IMG/VR virus record: IMGVR_UViG_3300037114_000075 | Coordinates: 1-60,933 of that record | Length of the DNA: 60,933 nucleotides | Reading direction: 5' to 3' (one strand) | DNA from: a virus | In this document: positions 7,117 to 15,139 of the stretch, one piece after another | Layout of the letters: each line of letters starts with the position of its first letter | Position numbering within the stretch: position 1 is the stretch's first letter | Program-made: the position numbers and the translations under genes | The notes under the pieces: model-generated | Told to the model about the DNA's origin: nothing | The model's database searches: none | What the model saw: the letters and a program-made list of their open reading frames with translations, nothing else

Positions 7117-7135
7117 CGCCTCTGATTGAGAGGCG
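7117..7135 (+). promoter_or_regulatory. Hairpin covering the ribosome site of the replication gene
   Basis: CGCCTCT and AGAGGCG form a perfect 7-bp stem with loop GATTG. The right arm contains the GAGAGG that would act as Shine-Dalgarno for the ATG at 7139, so folding would hide the ribosome site. The 230-base gap before it (6906-7116) otherwise holds only a weak TTCGC/GCGAA hairpin; I saw no clear promoter in it. Confidence 0.5.
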
Positions 7136-7138
7136 TGG

Positions 7139-8002
7139 ATGAGCCATCCGTGGATGCCCTTCTATGTCAAGGATTATCTCGGCGACACAGCGCACCTGAG
7201 CACCCTTGAGCACGGTGCCTATTTGCTTCTGATCATGCACTATTGGCAGCATTCTGGGCTGCCGGACGACGATCGGTCACTCGCTTTGATCGCCAAGCTT
7301 GGAATCCGACAATGGGCGTCGATCAGATCGAAGATCGCGCAGCTTTTCGGCCCCGGTTGGATCCACAAAAGGATCAAGGGCGAGCTGGAGAAGGCGAACA
7401 AAAAAAGCGATGCAAGGGTCTCCGCTGGATCGCTCGGTGGATTAGCTAAGGCTTTGAAAAATAGCAATCCAGATCTAGCAAAAGCTAGCGTTTTGCTAAA
7501 GCAAAATAAGGCGTTTGCTCTGGCATCTTCTACAGAACCAGACTCTATACCCTCTTCGCTTCGCTACGAGGGTAGGAACGGCGCTGACGCGCCTAGCCGA
7601 ACGACGAAGCCAAAAACTCGGATGAAGTCGATCGCGAAGGAACTGCCGGGCGACTGGCGGCCGAGCGACGACGATGTAGCTTACGGGACTTCCCGGTGCG
7701 GATTAAAGGCGCCCGCGATTGAAGCGTTCGCCGAGGACATGCGATTATGGGCAAAGGCGAAGGGCGCCAAAAAGATTGATTGGGGCGCGGCGTTCAAAGG
7801 CTGGATGCGGCGGGAGGCCCAGCTGGCGCGCCCGCTGAACTTCGGGCCGCGCCAGAACGGCGGCAACGGCCGGCCGCTGACGACCTCGGAAGTTTTCGGC
7901 GCCATCGCGGCGCGCGCAAGGGAGATGAAAAATGGGAAGCAAGGAGATTTCATCGAGGGTGAACTTGTCGGCGCAGGTGGCGTCGCCGGGGACGGACATT
8001 GA
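7139..8002 (+). CDS. DUF1376 replication initiator-like protein
   Basis: 287 residues. The N-terminal 90 residues (WMPFYVKDYLGDTAHLSTLE, HGAYLLLIMHYW) are the DUF1376 winged-helix domain found in phage replication proteins of the O/DnaT-like kind. A low-complexity linker follows, then a C-terminal region with WRPSDDDVAYG and FKGWMRREAQ, typical of helicase-loading tails. It should bind the phage origin and recruit the host replisome. Its AT-richer middle (KALKNSNPDLAKAS) might hold the origin, as in lambda O. Translation may be limited by the hairpin at 7117-7135. Confidence 0.8.
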   Translation: MSHPWMPFYVKDYLGDTAHLSTLEHGAYLLLIMHYWQHSGLPDDDRSLALIAKLGIRQWASIRSKIAQLFGPGWIHKRIKGELEKANKKSDARVSAGSLGGLAKALKNSNPDLAKASVLLKQNKAFALASSTEPDSIPSSLRYEGRNGADAPSRTTKPKTRMKSIAKELPGDWRPSDDDVAYGTSRCGLKAPAIEAFAEDMRLWAKAKGAKKIDWGAAFKGWMRREAQLARPLNFGPRQNGGNGRPLTTSEVFGAIAARAREMKNGKQGDFIEGELVGAGGVAGDGH

Positions 8003-8459
8003 GCCGGCGATCAATGTCGCGCTTGGTCGCTTCTGGGTGCGCGGCGAATTCAGGAATGGCGCGCCCGTCGAACTTGGGGCGGATATGGCGGCCAAGGTCG
8101 CAGCTTGGCTCGGTATGGTCGAGATCAGCCAGCAAACGGCGCGGGAAAAATCGGAAGATATCGCTGAGGCCTTGGCCGAGTTGTTCGAGGTTCTCCCGGC
8201 GAAGCACGGCGATCCTGTGCGGCGTGCCGAAGTCTATATCCGTGAACTTGAAGATCTTCCGGCGTGGGCGCTTCTCCACGTCATCCGCGGCGTGATCCGC
8301 GGCGAGATCGGGGGCTACAGCTTCGTGCCGCTGATTTCGCAGCTCCGCGACCACGTCAAGCGCGCGGTTGAGGGGAGCGAGTGCTGGTGCGAGAAGGCGC
8401 GGCGGGCCTTGGAATGCGAGCGCCGGCTGAGACTCGCGGCCTCTAGCGAGCGCGCATGA
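7932..8459 (+). CDS. Putative helicase loader-like protein
   Basis: Up to 175 residues; it overlaps the DUF1376 gene by 71 bases if the ATG at 7932 is used, or 44 if the GTG at 7959 is used. The mid-region LPAWALLHVIRGVIRGEIGG resembles the segment found in proteins encoded directly after DUF1376 genes in other phages. Position next to the initiator suggests replisome assembly. No P-loop is visible, so it is not itself a helicase. Confidence 0.6.
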   Translation: MGSKEISSRVNLSAQVASPGTDIEPAINVALGRFWVRGEFRNGAPVELGADMAAKVAAWLGMVEISQQTAREKSEDIAEALAELFEVLPAKHGDPVRRAEVYIRELEDLPAWALLHVIRGVIRGEIGGYSFVPLISQLRDHVKRAVEGSECWCEKARRALECERRLRLAASSERA

Positions 8460-9136
8460 CCAAGCGGCGCAGGAAGGCGGAGGGGGCGCCAGTTCTGCTC
8501 GGGCCATTCGCGGCAGGCGTGGTGACTAGGACCAGCTTCGTCGGCAATGCTCAGGCTTTCGTCCGATCTGGGCTCGGAGCCTATTCGACGATCCGCAACG
8601 CCGCGGGATCGGCTGCATCCGGGAAACCGGAGACACCGGAGAGATGGGTGGCCTGGATGGCTTTTCTCGGCGTGATCGACGACCAAAAGGCGCTGGCCTT
8701 CGCCTCTGGCTGCGGGGAATACAGCGTCCCGGCGATTTGGCCGTGGGAGTTCTCGCTCGACGCCGGGCCGATCGAGGGACGGCTGCACGGCCTCCTGGCG
8801 GCCTATGAACGCCATATGTCCGAGGAATTCAAGGGGCGCGCGCCGGAGGCGAAACTGCGGACCGCCGCCGTGACAAAGGATTGGAAGAAAATTCGGGCTG
8901 AGCAGGCCGAGCAGGAGCGCGCGGCCGAGGAAGAGCGGCTGAAGGCATTGGGCGAACAGCGGAAGAAACAGGACGAGATTTTTCGAATTCGAACCTTCGA
9001 AGATCAGGGCGTCGAAGCGCCCGAACTCAAGCCGGGCCAGATCGGCATGACGCTAACCCTGATGCTGACGCTGGGCTGGGAGATCATCGGCCTTCCCGAT
9101 GGCCGGAGAGTGATGGCGCGAAAGGTAAGCGCGTGA
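8456..9136 (+). CDS. Hypothetical protein with coiled coil
   Basis: 226 residues. N-terminal globular part rich in Trp (RWVAWMAFLGVIDD, IWPWEFSLD), then a long charged coiled coil (IRAEQAEQERAAEEERLKAL) and a short beta-rich end. Coupled to the upstream gene by a 4-base overlap and to the ParB/methyltransferase gene downstream. Role in DNA replication is inferred only from neighbours. Confidence 0.6.
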   Translation: MTKRRRKAEGAPVLLGPFAAGVVTRTSFVGNAQAFVRSGLGAYSTIRNAAGSAASGKPETPERWVAWMAFLGVIDDQKALAFASGCGEYSVPAIWPWEFSLDAGPIEGRLHGLLAAYERHMSEEFKGRAPEAKLRTAAVTKDWKKIRAEQAEQERAAEEERLKALGEQRKKQDEIFRIRTFEDQGVEAPELKPGQIGMTLTLMLTLGWEIIGLPDGRRVMARKVSA

Positions 9137-10557
9137 TGCCCGTGAAAAGACCGGCGACCAGAGTTCCCGCGGCGATGCGCGATGCGGTCGATCCGTTTTC
9201 CGTCCCCGGCGCGGACCAGAAGATGATCTCGGGCCGCGCTCCGCTGAAGCGCTTCAAGCCATATCCGCTCAACGCTAGAAGTCACCCAGCCGCCGAGATC
9301 GCCCTTCTTGCCGATCTCATCCGCAAGCACGGCTCCGATCAGCCCATCGTCGTCGATGAGAACTGGATCATCATCAAGGGCCACGGGCGCCTTCAGGCTG
9401 CGGCCGCCGCGGGGTTGCTGGACTTTCCCTTCGTTCAAAGGTTCGGACTTTCCGAAGTCGACAAGCGCGCGATGCGGATTCAGGACAACCAAGTTGCTCT
9501 TTTGGCGGGCTGGTCCGACGATCTGATCAAGCAGGAATTATTCAGTCTGAAGGCCGAGGGCTATGACGTTGAACTCCTCGGATTCCCGGAAATCGAGCTT
9601 CGCGGATTCGGGGTTCTCGCTGGGACAGAAGGCACGGTCGATTCGGAAGCTGCACCGGAGCCGCCCGCCGATCCAGTAAGCGTGCTGGGCGATGTTTGGC
9701 TGCTCGGCGAGCATCGGCTGCTCTGCGGTGATGCGACGAAGGCCGATGACGTCCAGCGCTGTCTCGCCGGCGCGAAGCCGCATCTGATGGTGACCGATCC
9801 GCCTTATGGCGTGGAATATGATGCAAACTGGCGCAACGAAGCCGCGAAGAAAGGTTCAATTGGATATGGCGCGAGCGCCATATCGGCCGTGCATAACGAC
9901 GACCGAACAGACTGGACTGAGGCGTGGAAACTGTTTTCAGGAAGCGTCGTCTACTGCTGGCATGCCGACCGGCATGCCAGCGTCGTCCAAGCTTCCTTAG
10001 AGGCCGCTGGGTTTGAAATTGTCTGCCAGATAATCTGGGCAAAGCCGCGCTTCGTCATAAGCCGCGGAGATTATCATTGGCGCCACGAGCCTTGCTGGTA
10101 CGCGGTCCGAAAGGGGCGAAAGCATTTCTGGAGTGGCGACCGTTCGCAGACAACCCTCTGGGAGATTCCCCACGCTAAATCCGAAACCGGCCATTCCACG
10201 CAAAAACCGATCGAGTGCATGAAGCGCCCGATCGAAAACAACTCGAAGCCAGGCGATGCCGTCTATGATCCATTCGTCGGCTCCGGCACGACCATTATTG
10301 CGGCGGAGATGACCCGGCGCGCCTGCCGCGCGATCGAGATCAGCCCAGCCTATGTCGATGTCGCAGTGCAACGGTGGCAGAATTTCGCCAAGCAATCGGC
10401 CATCCTCGAAAAAACCTGCCGTAGCTTCGCAGAAACGGGCGCCGAGCGGCTTCCCGAGGCTGGCCCTAAGGATGGCCCGTGGAACGAGATGTGGAAGCGT
10501 CCGCTTTCCCCAAGCCAGCGAAAGGCACTTCAGAGAGGAAAGGGCAGGACGCCATGA
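9133..10557 (+). CDS. ParB-N domain fused to DNA methyltransferase
   Basis: About 474 residues. Residues 35-160 form a ParB/Srx-type nuclease-like domain (NARSHPAAEIALLADLIRKH, then IIIKGHGRLQAA at 79-90). Residues 185-420 are a beta-class amino-methyltransferase with DPPY at 222-225 and DPFVGSGTTIIAAE near 375. This fusion is a known architecture in phages and mobile elements. The ParB part lacks the HTH and dimerisation domains of a segregation ParB. Expected to methylate adenine or cytosine in phage DNA. GTG at 9133 or ATG at 9136 could start it; both overlap the upstream TGA. Confidence 0.85.
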   Translation: MMPVKRPATRVPAAMRDAVDPFSVPGADQKMISGRAPLKRFKPYPLNARSHPAAEIALLADLIRKHGSDQPIVVDENWIIIKGHGRLQAAAAAGLLDFPFVQRFGLSEVDKRAMRIQDNQVALLAGWSDDLIKQELFSLKAEGYDVELLGFPEIELRGFGVLAGTEGTVDSEAAPEPPADPVSVLGDVWLLGEHRLLCGDATKADDVQRCLAGAKPHLMVTDPPYGVEYDANWRNEAAKKGSIGYGASAISAVHNDDRTDWTEAWKLFSGSVVYCWHADRHASVVQASLEAAGFEIVCQIIWAKPRFVISRGDYHWRHEPCWYAVRKGRKHFWSGDRSQTTLWEIPHAKSETGHSTQKPIECMKRPIENNSKPGDAVYDPFVGSGTTIIAAEMTRRACRAIEISPAYVDVAVQRWQNFAKQSAILEKTCRSFAETGAERLPEAGPKDGPWNEMWKRPLSPSQRKALQRGKGRTP

Positions 10558-10781
10558 CCGCCGCAGAATGGTGCGTTTTAAGGCTGATCTTTGACTACGG
10601 GGCTTTGACCAAGGAAACCCTGAGAAAGCGGTCGATTTTCACCGAATCGCTCGTCGAAGATTTGATCCGAGGATGCGAGCGCGACGGGACCATCGGTGAA
10701 GGCGCCACTGATCTTCTTTACCTCACCGAAAAAGGCCGCATTGCTGCCAAGGACTTCTATTACGGCCCCCCTAGAAAATAG
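10554..10781 (+). CDS. Small winged-helix-like protein
   Basis: 75 residues. MTAAEWCVLRLIFDYGALTK, a second helix region and LLYLTEKGRIAAKD match the general layout of MarR-like winged helices: helix, recognition helix, then a wing ending in LTEKGR. Starts inside the stop of the methyltransferase gene (ATGA). Probably a regulator or replication accessory. Confidence 0.6.
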   Translation: MTAAEWCVLRLIFDYGALTKETLRKRSIFTESLVEDLIRGCERDGTIGEGATDLLYLTEKGRIAAKDFYYGPPRK

Positions 10782-10786
10782 CTTGC

Positions 10787-11416
10787 ATGCGGGGACAAAA
10801 ATCCCTAAAGCTTCGCGGAGCGATCCAGAAACCCAAAATTGAAATCGCCATGGACTTCATAAAACATTGCGGATCTTGCACGGCCTGCTGCCGCCTCCTT
10901 CCCGTCAAAGAGCTGTTGAAGCCCGCTCTGAAAAAATGCCAATATCAGAGCACTTTCAAGGGATGCCGCATTTACGAGACGCGGCCGAACTCATGCCGCG
11001 CTTGGTCTTGCGTCTGGCTTCTTGATTCATCGGCGCCGTTCCGGCGTCCTGATCGTGTTGGCTATGTCGTCGATCCGATTCCTGACATCATTGTCCTCGG
11101 CGAGGACGCTGTTAACGGTCGGCGGCTTTCGGCGGTTCAAGTCTGGGTCGATCCGAATCGTCCCGATGCGCATCGCGATCCAGATCTCCGCGCTTGGTTC
11201 GCTGCGCGGGCGACAAACCCCGAGTCGGCAATCATCGTGCGGTCCGATCAGAGGCATTCGATCGTCGTCGTCCCGCCTTGGCTTTCGGAAAACGGGAAAT
11301 GGATTGAGATCGAGAGCCGGGTGATGCCGGCCGAGGCGATCCGTCGCCTTCGCAGCGAGATGTGGAAGCAAGCGGCGGATGCCGCTCTGGCGAAGAAGGA
11401 ATCGAAAGATGAATGA
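10787..11416 (+). CDS. YkgJ-type cysteine-cluster protein
   Basis: Up to 209 residues; a start at 10850 (MDFIKHCGSC) is equally plausible. The N-terminal signature C-G-S-C-T-A-C-C with later KCQYQ, GCRIYETRP and SCRAW is the YkgJ/UPF0153 cluster, thought to bind zinc or iron. The C-terminal half (IVVVPPWLSENGKWIEIESR) is specific to phage versions. Function in phages is unknown. It overlaps the next gene by 8 bases. Confidence 0.75.
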   Translation: MRGQKSLKLRGAIQKPKIEIAMDFIKHCGSCTACCRLLPVKELLKPALKKCQYQSTFKGCRIYETRPNSCRAWSCVWLLDSSAPFRRPDRVGYVVDPIPDIIVLGEDAVNGRRLSAVQVWVDPNRPDAHRDPDLRAWFAARATNPESAIIVRSDQRHSIVVVPPWLSENGKWIEIESRVMPAEAIRRLRSEMWKQAADAALAKKESKDE

Positions 11417-11627
11417 AATAAAAGTCGGACCTGTTATGGTCGAGGGACGCCCATCCGATGCCGAGTTGGCGAAATTATACCGCGAGCGGCTGAGTGTCGC
11501 GTTGCCAGCGATATGCGATCTCTTGAACGAAGCGCTAGCGCAAGGCCTTCGCATCGACTTCCAGATTGCCCGCGATCAATTCGGGCGCAGCTTCATCCAG
11601 CCGATCTCGATCTACAGGCCGTTGTAG
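11409..11627 (+). CDS. Hypothetical small protein
   Basis: 72 residues from MNEIKVGPVMVEGRP. Helix (ALPAICDLLNEALAQG) flanked by strands, ending with a short amphipathic strand (RSFIQPISIYRPL). Start overlaps the upstream stop region; ends 10 bases before the J-domain gene. Confidence 0.6.
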   Translation: MNEIKVGPVMVEGRPSDAELAKLYRERLSVALPAICDLLNEALAQGLRIDFQIARDQFGRSFIQPISIYRPL

Positions 11628-11636
11628 GGGTGGCAA

Positions 11637-12263
11637 TTGACCTTCAATCCCTATGACATTCTGGAGGTCGAGCGCGATGCCGATACGCCGGCAATCCGCA
11701 AAGCCTATCGGAAAAAGGCGAAGGCGGCGCATCCGGATTGCGGCGGCGATCCGGGCAAATTTCATCAGGTCTCCCGCGCAGTCGCCGTTCTGACCGACCC
11801 GAAGAAGCGTGATCGCTTCGACCGCACTGGGGTGGTCGACGAGGATCCGGTCGACAGCGCGCGGGCGGCCGCCCTCGGCTTGATAGAATCGTTCATCGCC
11901 GCTGAAGTCTCATTATTTGTCCAGACCGGCATGAGCGTGGATCCGCGTCGGCGGCTCATCTTGGTCGAGTTCAAGACCAAGATGCGGAATGACATCAAGC
12001 AGATGCAGGAAACCATAGAAAAGGGTAAAGGCATTCGGAAATATACCGAAGACGTCATGCGCCGCTTTGCTACGTCGTCGCCCGAGAATTTAATCCGCAA
12101 GATGTTCGAGCGCCGCCTTCGCGCCATCGATGCGGAATGCGAGAATCTTCTGGATGCGATTGGTATCAGAGAGAAGGCCATCGAGATCGCGGCGACCTAC
12201 AGCTTCGACCGTTCGGAGCATCTCGACATGTGCCAGCCGATCATGAGAGAGCCGTCCTTATGA
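11637..12263 (+). CDS. J-domain (DnaJ-like) co-chaperone
   Basis: 208 residues, TTG start. Residues 3-65 are a J-domain (NPYDILEVERDADTPAIRKA, then the invariant HPD at 32-34, and AVAVLTDPKKRDRFDRTG). The rest is a long charged helical region with no zinc centre and no substrate-binding domain, so it is a class III J-protein. It should stimulate host DnaK. Phage J-proteins may assist replication-complex remodelling, as lambda uses host DnaJ; here that is inference. Confidence 0.85.
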   Translation: MTFNPYDILEVERDADTPAIRKAYRKKAKAAHPDCGGDPGKFHQVSRAVAVLTDPKKRDRFDRTGVVDEDPVDSARAAALGLIESFIAAEVSLFVQTGMSVDPRRRLILVEFKTKMRNDIKQMQETIEKGKGIRKYTEDVMRRFATSSPENLIRKMFERRLRAIDAECENLLDAIGIREKAIEIAATYSFDRSEHLDMCQPIMREPSL

Positions 12264-12520
12264 TGATTTACCAAGTATTCTTCGGTTTTAAGAATGCGCA
12301 GGGGCGCCCGGTCTATTGGACGATCGAGCATCCAGCGCCGACGATCGAGGCCCTCGGCGCAGAGCTGGGCGAGAGGGGGTTCATCATCGCCGCGCGGTTG
12401 TGGACGGAAAGCGACGGCAGCGGCTCGCGAAAGATCACCGCGCGCGACAGCGTCATCATCGGATTGGCCGATCTCGGGGCAATTCAGGTGGCGGGCGTGA
12501 AGCATTGGGAGCAAGGATGA
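12260..12520 (+). CDS. Hypothetical small protein
   Basis: 86 residues from MMIYQVFFGFKNAQGRPVYW. A beta-alpha-beta start (YQVFFGF, then PTIEALGAELGERG) and a strand-rich end. Coupled to the J-domain gene and to the DUF5131 gene by 4-base overlaps. Family not recognised. Confidence 0.65.
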   Translation: MMIYQVFFGFKNAQGRPVYWTIEHPAPTIEALGAELGERGFIIAARLWTESDGSGSRKITARDSVIIGLADLGAIQVAGVKHWEQG

Positions 12521-13653
12521 TGGGCGCTAAGTCGAAAATCGAATGGACGGATGCGTCATGGAATCCGATCCGCGCCCGCGATAAGGCGACAGGCAGGATC
12601 GGCTGGCATTGCGAGCATGTCAGCGAAGCCTGTCGCAATTGTTATGCCGAGGGCATGAACAAGTGGCTCGGAACTGGCCTCGAATTCAAGCCCGGGCACC
12701 GCGATAATATCGAGATCTTCCTCGACGAGGAGATGCTGCTTGCCCCGCTGCACTGGAAGCGGCCGCGCAAAATCTTCGTCTGCTCGATGACGGATCTCTT
12801 CGCCGACTTCGTGGAGGGCGAATGGATCGACAAGATGTTCGCCGTCATGGCGCTCTGCCCGCAGCACATTTTCCAGGTGCTGACGAAGCGGCCGAATCGG
12901 ATGCGAGAATATTGCAACGGCAAGCCATTACATCGCTGGATGAATGCCGCTACCGCCATCGGGCACGCATCGGCTCTCGTAGGGAGAGAAGGGAACCCCC
13001 TTCGCCACGTCTGGCTCGGCACGTCCTGCGAAGATCAGCCAACCGCCGACGAGCGAATTCCCGATCTTCTCGCTACGCTGGCGGTGGTGCGCTTCATCAG
13101 CGCAGAGCCGCTTCTCGGGCATATCTTCCTGAATTTTGTCGGCGACCTCTACGGCAAAACGATCGATGCCCTCTTTGCCGGCGTAGCCCACATCTCAGGA
13201 GATTACGGAGAACGGCGGCCGCTTCCGTCCGATCATCCCGCGCTTGATTTGGTCATAGCCGGCGGCGAGAGCGGCCTGCACGCGCGGGGCACACTCCGTT
13301 CATCGTTCCTGTCCCTTCGCGATCAATGCGACGCAGCCGGCGTCGCCTATTTCCATAAGCAGAATGGGGAGTGGATCGACGCCGACGAATGGTTCGACAT
13401 GATCCAGAGCCCTGGGAAACCGGCGCGTCCGCTCAATTTCGAAGATGCCGCGCTGCTCGCGAAGTCTTGCGGGCGCCGCTACGAGCATCAATCGGACGGC
13501 TCGACCCTGATCCGCGTCGGCAAGCACGCCGCCGGGCGCCTGCTCGACGGCATCGAGCACAACGCATTCCCGCAGGTCCTCGGCCCGCGCGCCAACCGCC
13601 CGATCTGCGAGGAGGCCGCCTCAATTCAAACCTTGAAACCCCGGAAATCATGA
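12517..13653 (+). CDS. DUF5131 (phage Gp37/Gp68) family protein
   Basis: 378 residues from MMGAKSKIEWTDASWNPIRA. Hallmarks of the Gp37/Gp68 family: WTDASWNP, then a cysteine motif CEHVSEACRNCYAE that resembles a radical-SAM-type cluster, KIFVCSMTDLF, the segment VLTKRPNRM, ISAEPLLG and GGESG. The family is widespread in phages and mobile elements with no settled function; the cysteine pattern suggests an iron-sulfur enzyme. Length is normal and it looks intact. Confidence 0.85.
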   Translation: MMGAKSKIEWTDASWNPIRARDKATGRIGWHCEHVSEACRNCYAEGMNKWLGTGLEFKPGHRDNIEIFLDEEMLLAPLHWKRPRKIFVCSMTDLFADFVEGEWIDKMFAVMALCPQHIFQVLTKRPNRMREYCNGKPLHRWMNAATAIGHASALVGREGNPLRHVWLGTSCEDQPTADERIPDLLATLAVVRFISAEPLLGHIFLNFVGDLYGKTIDALFAGVAHISGDYGERRPLPSDHPALDLVIAGGESGLHARGTLRSSFLSLRDQCDAAGVAYFHKQNGEWIDADEWFDMIQSPGKPARPLNFEDAALLAKSCGRRYEHQSDGSTLIRVGKHAAGRLLDGIEHNAFPQVLGPRANRPICEEAASIQTLKPRKS

Positions 13654-13718
13654 AATCACTCCCTTGCTCGGCGTTCCCTCTTGCCCCTTTTGATTGCGAC
13701 GGGTAGTTTCGTCTCGTC

Positions 13719-14192
13719 ATGACCGAAACTGAAACCGTTAAGGCGTCCACTCGCGGCGGGTTTCGTCCCGGTGCGGGCAGGAAAAAGGGCAGCAAAAACA
13801 GGGTCATCCAAGAGCGGGAAGCCGCTATTGGATCGCAGATCGACCGCATCCGTGCGGGCGCGCGGACCGGCGAGGAGACCTTGGGGAAGCTGATGAAACT
13901 GGCCGAGGGCTGCATGGCCCTGCACCGGCCGACGCCGAAGCGCGAAATCCTAACTGGCGGGCAGAAGAATCCTGACGAAGACTGGGATCGATTCGGTCAG
14001 TGGTTCGATCGATGCGCCTATGTTTCCAAGGAGTTGGCGAAATACCAGAGCCCGACTTTCAAGGCTATAGCAGTTATGGCTCCCGCGCCGACAGAGGAAC
14101 CTCGGCCCTTCGCCGATGGCAATGTGACGCGGATCCCTGATGCCGAGGACGCGGAACGGGTTTATCTCCGGATGATCGGCGCGGCGGCGTGA
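13719..14192 (+). CDS. Putative terminase small subunit
   Basis: 157 residues. The N-terminal GGFRPGAGRKKGSKNR is the glycine/basic signature that starts many phage small terminases and related DNA-binding proteins. A helical middle (EREAAIGSQIDRIRAGARTG) and an acidic C-terminus follow. It lies about 1 kb upstream of the large subunit. Small terminase recognises pac/cos DNA and stimulates the motor; the assignment rests on the N-terminal motif and position, since sequence is poorly conserved. Confidence 0.55.
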   Translation: MTETETVKASTRGGFRPGAGRKKGSKNRVIQEREAAIGSQIDRIRAGARTGEETLGKLMKLAEGCMALHRPTPKREILTGGQKNPDEDWDRFGQWFDRCAYVSKELAKYQSPTFKAIAVMAPAPTEEPRPFADGNVTRIPDAEDAERVYLRMIGAAA

Positions 14193-14228
14193 TACAATTA
14201 AAGCTTGATACAATTAAAAATTGTATCA
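14190..14228. repeat. AT-rich three-half-site element (direct plus inverted repeat)
   Basis: The 10-mer TGATACAATT occurs at 14190-14199, again at 14206-14215, and inverted as AATTGTATCA at 14219-14228. The last two form a perfect 10-bp inverted repeat with spacer AAA. This AT-rich block stands out against the GC-rich surroundings. It overlaps the stop of 13719-14192 and precedes the ATG at 14240. It resembles a protein-binding array more than a terminator, because no T-run follows. Confidence 0.7.
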
Positions 14229-14239
14229 TATCGTTCGGC

Positions 14240-14551
14240 ATGAACTGGAAACCGAAATGCAAGCTCTGCGGCGGCGACTGCGGGCTGATCTGCAAGAAAT
14301 TCGCAGCTGAGGCGCCGAAGCCGAAACTCCGCGAGATCGTCGATGCCGTTCCCGCGCGGAAGATCCCGAAGCCAGGTGCGCGCGGCAACGCCTCGAAGAC
14401 TCGATCCGCAAAGCCCAAACCGGCTGCGGCGCGTGCGGGGCGCCCCAAGAAGGGGGCCGAAGGCGATACGCTCTCCGCTCAAAAGCCGTGGGAGAAGGAA
14501 GGCGTCTCCCGCGTGACGTGGTATCGGCGGCAGAAGGAATCGGCGAAATGA
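14240..14551 (+). CDS. Cys-rich, basic DNA-binding-like protein
   Basis: 103 residues from MNWKPKCKLCGGDCGLICKK: a four-Cys cluster (CKLCGGDCGLIC), then a long Lys/Arg/Ala/Pro linker (KTRSAKPKPAAARAGRPKKG, with an AT-hook-like GRPKKG) and a C-terminal helix SRVTWYRRQKE like a recognition helix. An upstream GTG at 14189 exists but would translate the repeat block; I prefer 14240. It might bind the adjacent AT-rich element. Confidence 0.6.
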   Translation: MNWKPKCKLCGGDCGLICKKFAAEAPKPKLREIVDAVPARKIPKPGARGNASKTRSAKPKPAAARAGRPKKGAEGDTLSAQKPWEKEGVSRVTWYRRQKESAK

Positions 14552-14784
14552 CTCTTTCAGAAGTCAAGGCAATGGGCCTTATTCGGCATCCCTATGAGGG
14601 AACACTATACTGCGGGCTCGGGTATGAGCGGGCGTCGAGATTGGGGCGGCAACTCTGCCGCGCCGCTGCTGAGACGGGCTGCTTCAAGCATCTCCCCGGT
14701 CATCTGGCGCCTTTGATTGTAGAGATGGAGGTCGGGCGGTGGCTGCTTTCGCCGTCTGCCTGTCGTCATGCTTCGCCGAGATAG
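14548..14784 (+). CDS. Hypothetical small protein
   Basis: 78 residues from MTLSEVKAMGLIRHPYEGTL, starting within the previous stop (ATGA). Helical segments around YERASRLGRQLCRAAAETG. Located between the putative terminase subunits. No family recognised. Confidence 0.55.
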   Translation: MTLSEVKAMGLIRHPYEGTLYCGLGYERASRLGRQLCRAAAETGCFKHLPGHLAPLIVEMEVGRWLLSPSACRHASPR

Positions 14785-14801
14785 ACGGGGAGAATTCAGG
14801 G

Positions 14802-15058
14802 ATGATGTCCGATCATGAATATCGGCAGAAACTAATTTGGGAGGGCGGTGCGCGGCCGGAGCTGGTGGGCACTTTGATCGGCCGCGATTTGGATTGCGTC
14901 GGCAATATTTTGAGGGTTTATCGGACTTGGATATCTTTTGCCGCGCTGAGAGGATCGGCCACAGCGAGGCGGAAAAGATTTTTCCGCAGAACGTGGTTAG
15001 GCCTCTTCCGCTGGCGGGTGATTTGGACATCGCGGAACGGGGATGGTCGCGTAGTTGA
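14802..15058 (+). CDS. Hypothetical protein, probably frameshifted
   Basis: The frame from ATG 14802 gives a credible N-terminus (MMSDHEYRQKLIWEGGARPE, then LVGTLIGRDLDCVGN). After about 14910 that frame turns into Arg/Trp-rich low-quality sequence up to 15143. The -1 frame from about 14900 gives a credible acidic end (LSDLDIFCRAERIGHSEAEK...) stopping at 15058. The two look like halves of one protein of about 85 residues. No canonical slippery heptamer is in phase. Alternatively, the 14802-15143 frame is real and overlaps the terminase start. Confidence 0.4.
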
Positions 15059-15139
15059 GCAAGGCGTCACGGGCAGAATGATGGTCCAAATTATAAAGCC
15101 GCCCTCGAAAATCGTACCTTACTTTTCCACGTTCCATCT

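Noticed and set aside
12316-12516. Long upstream extension of the DUF5131 gene
   Set aside because: The extra 67 residues are Arg-rich and lie in another frame of 12260-12520; family proteins start near MGAKSKIEWTD.
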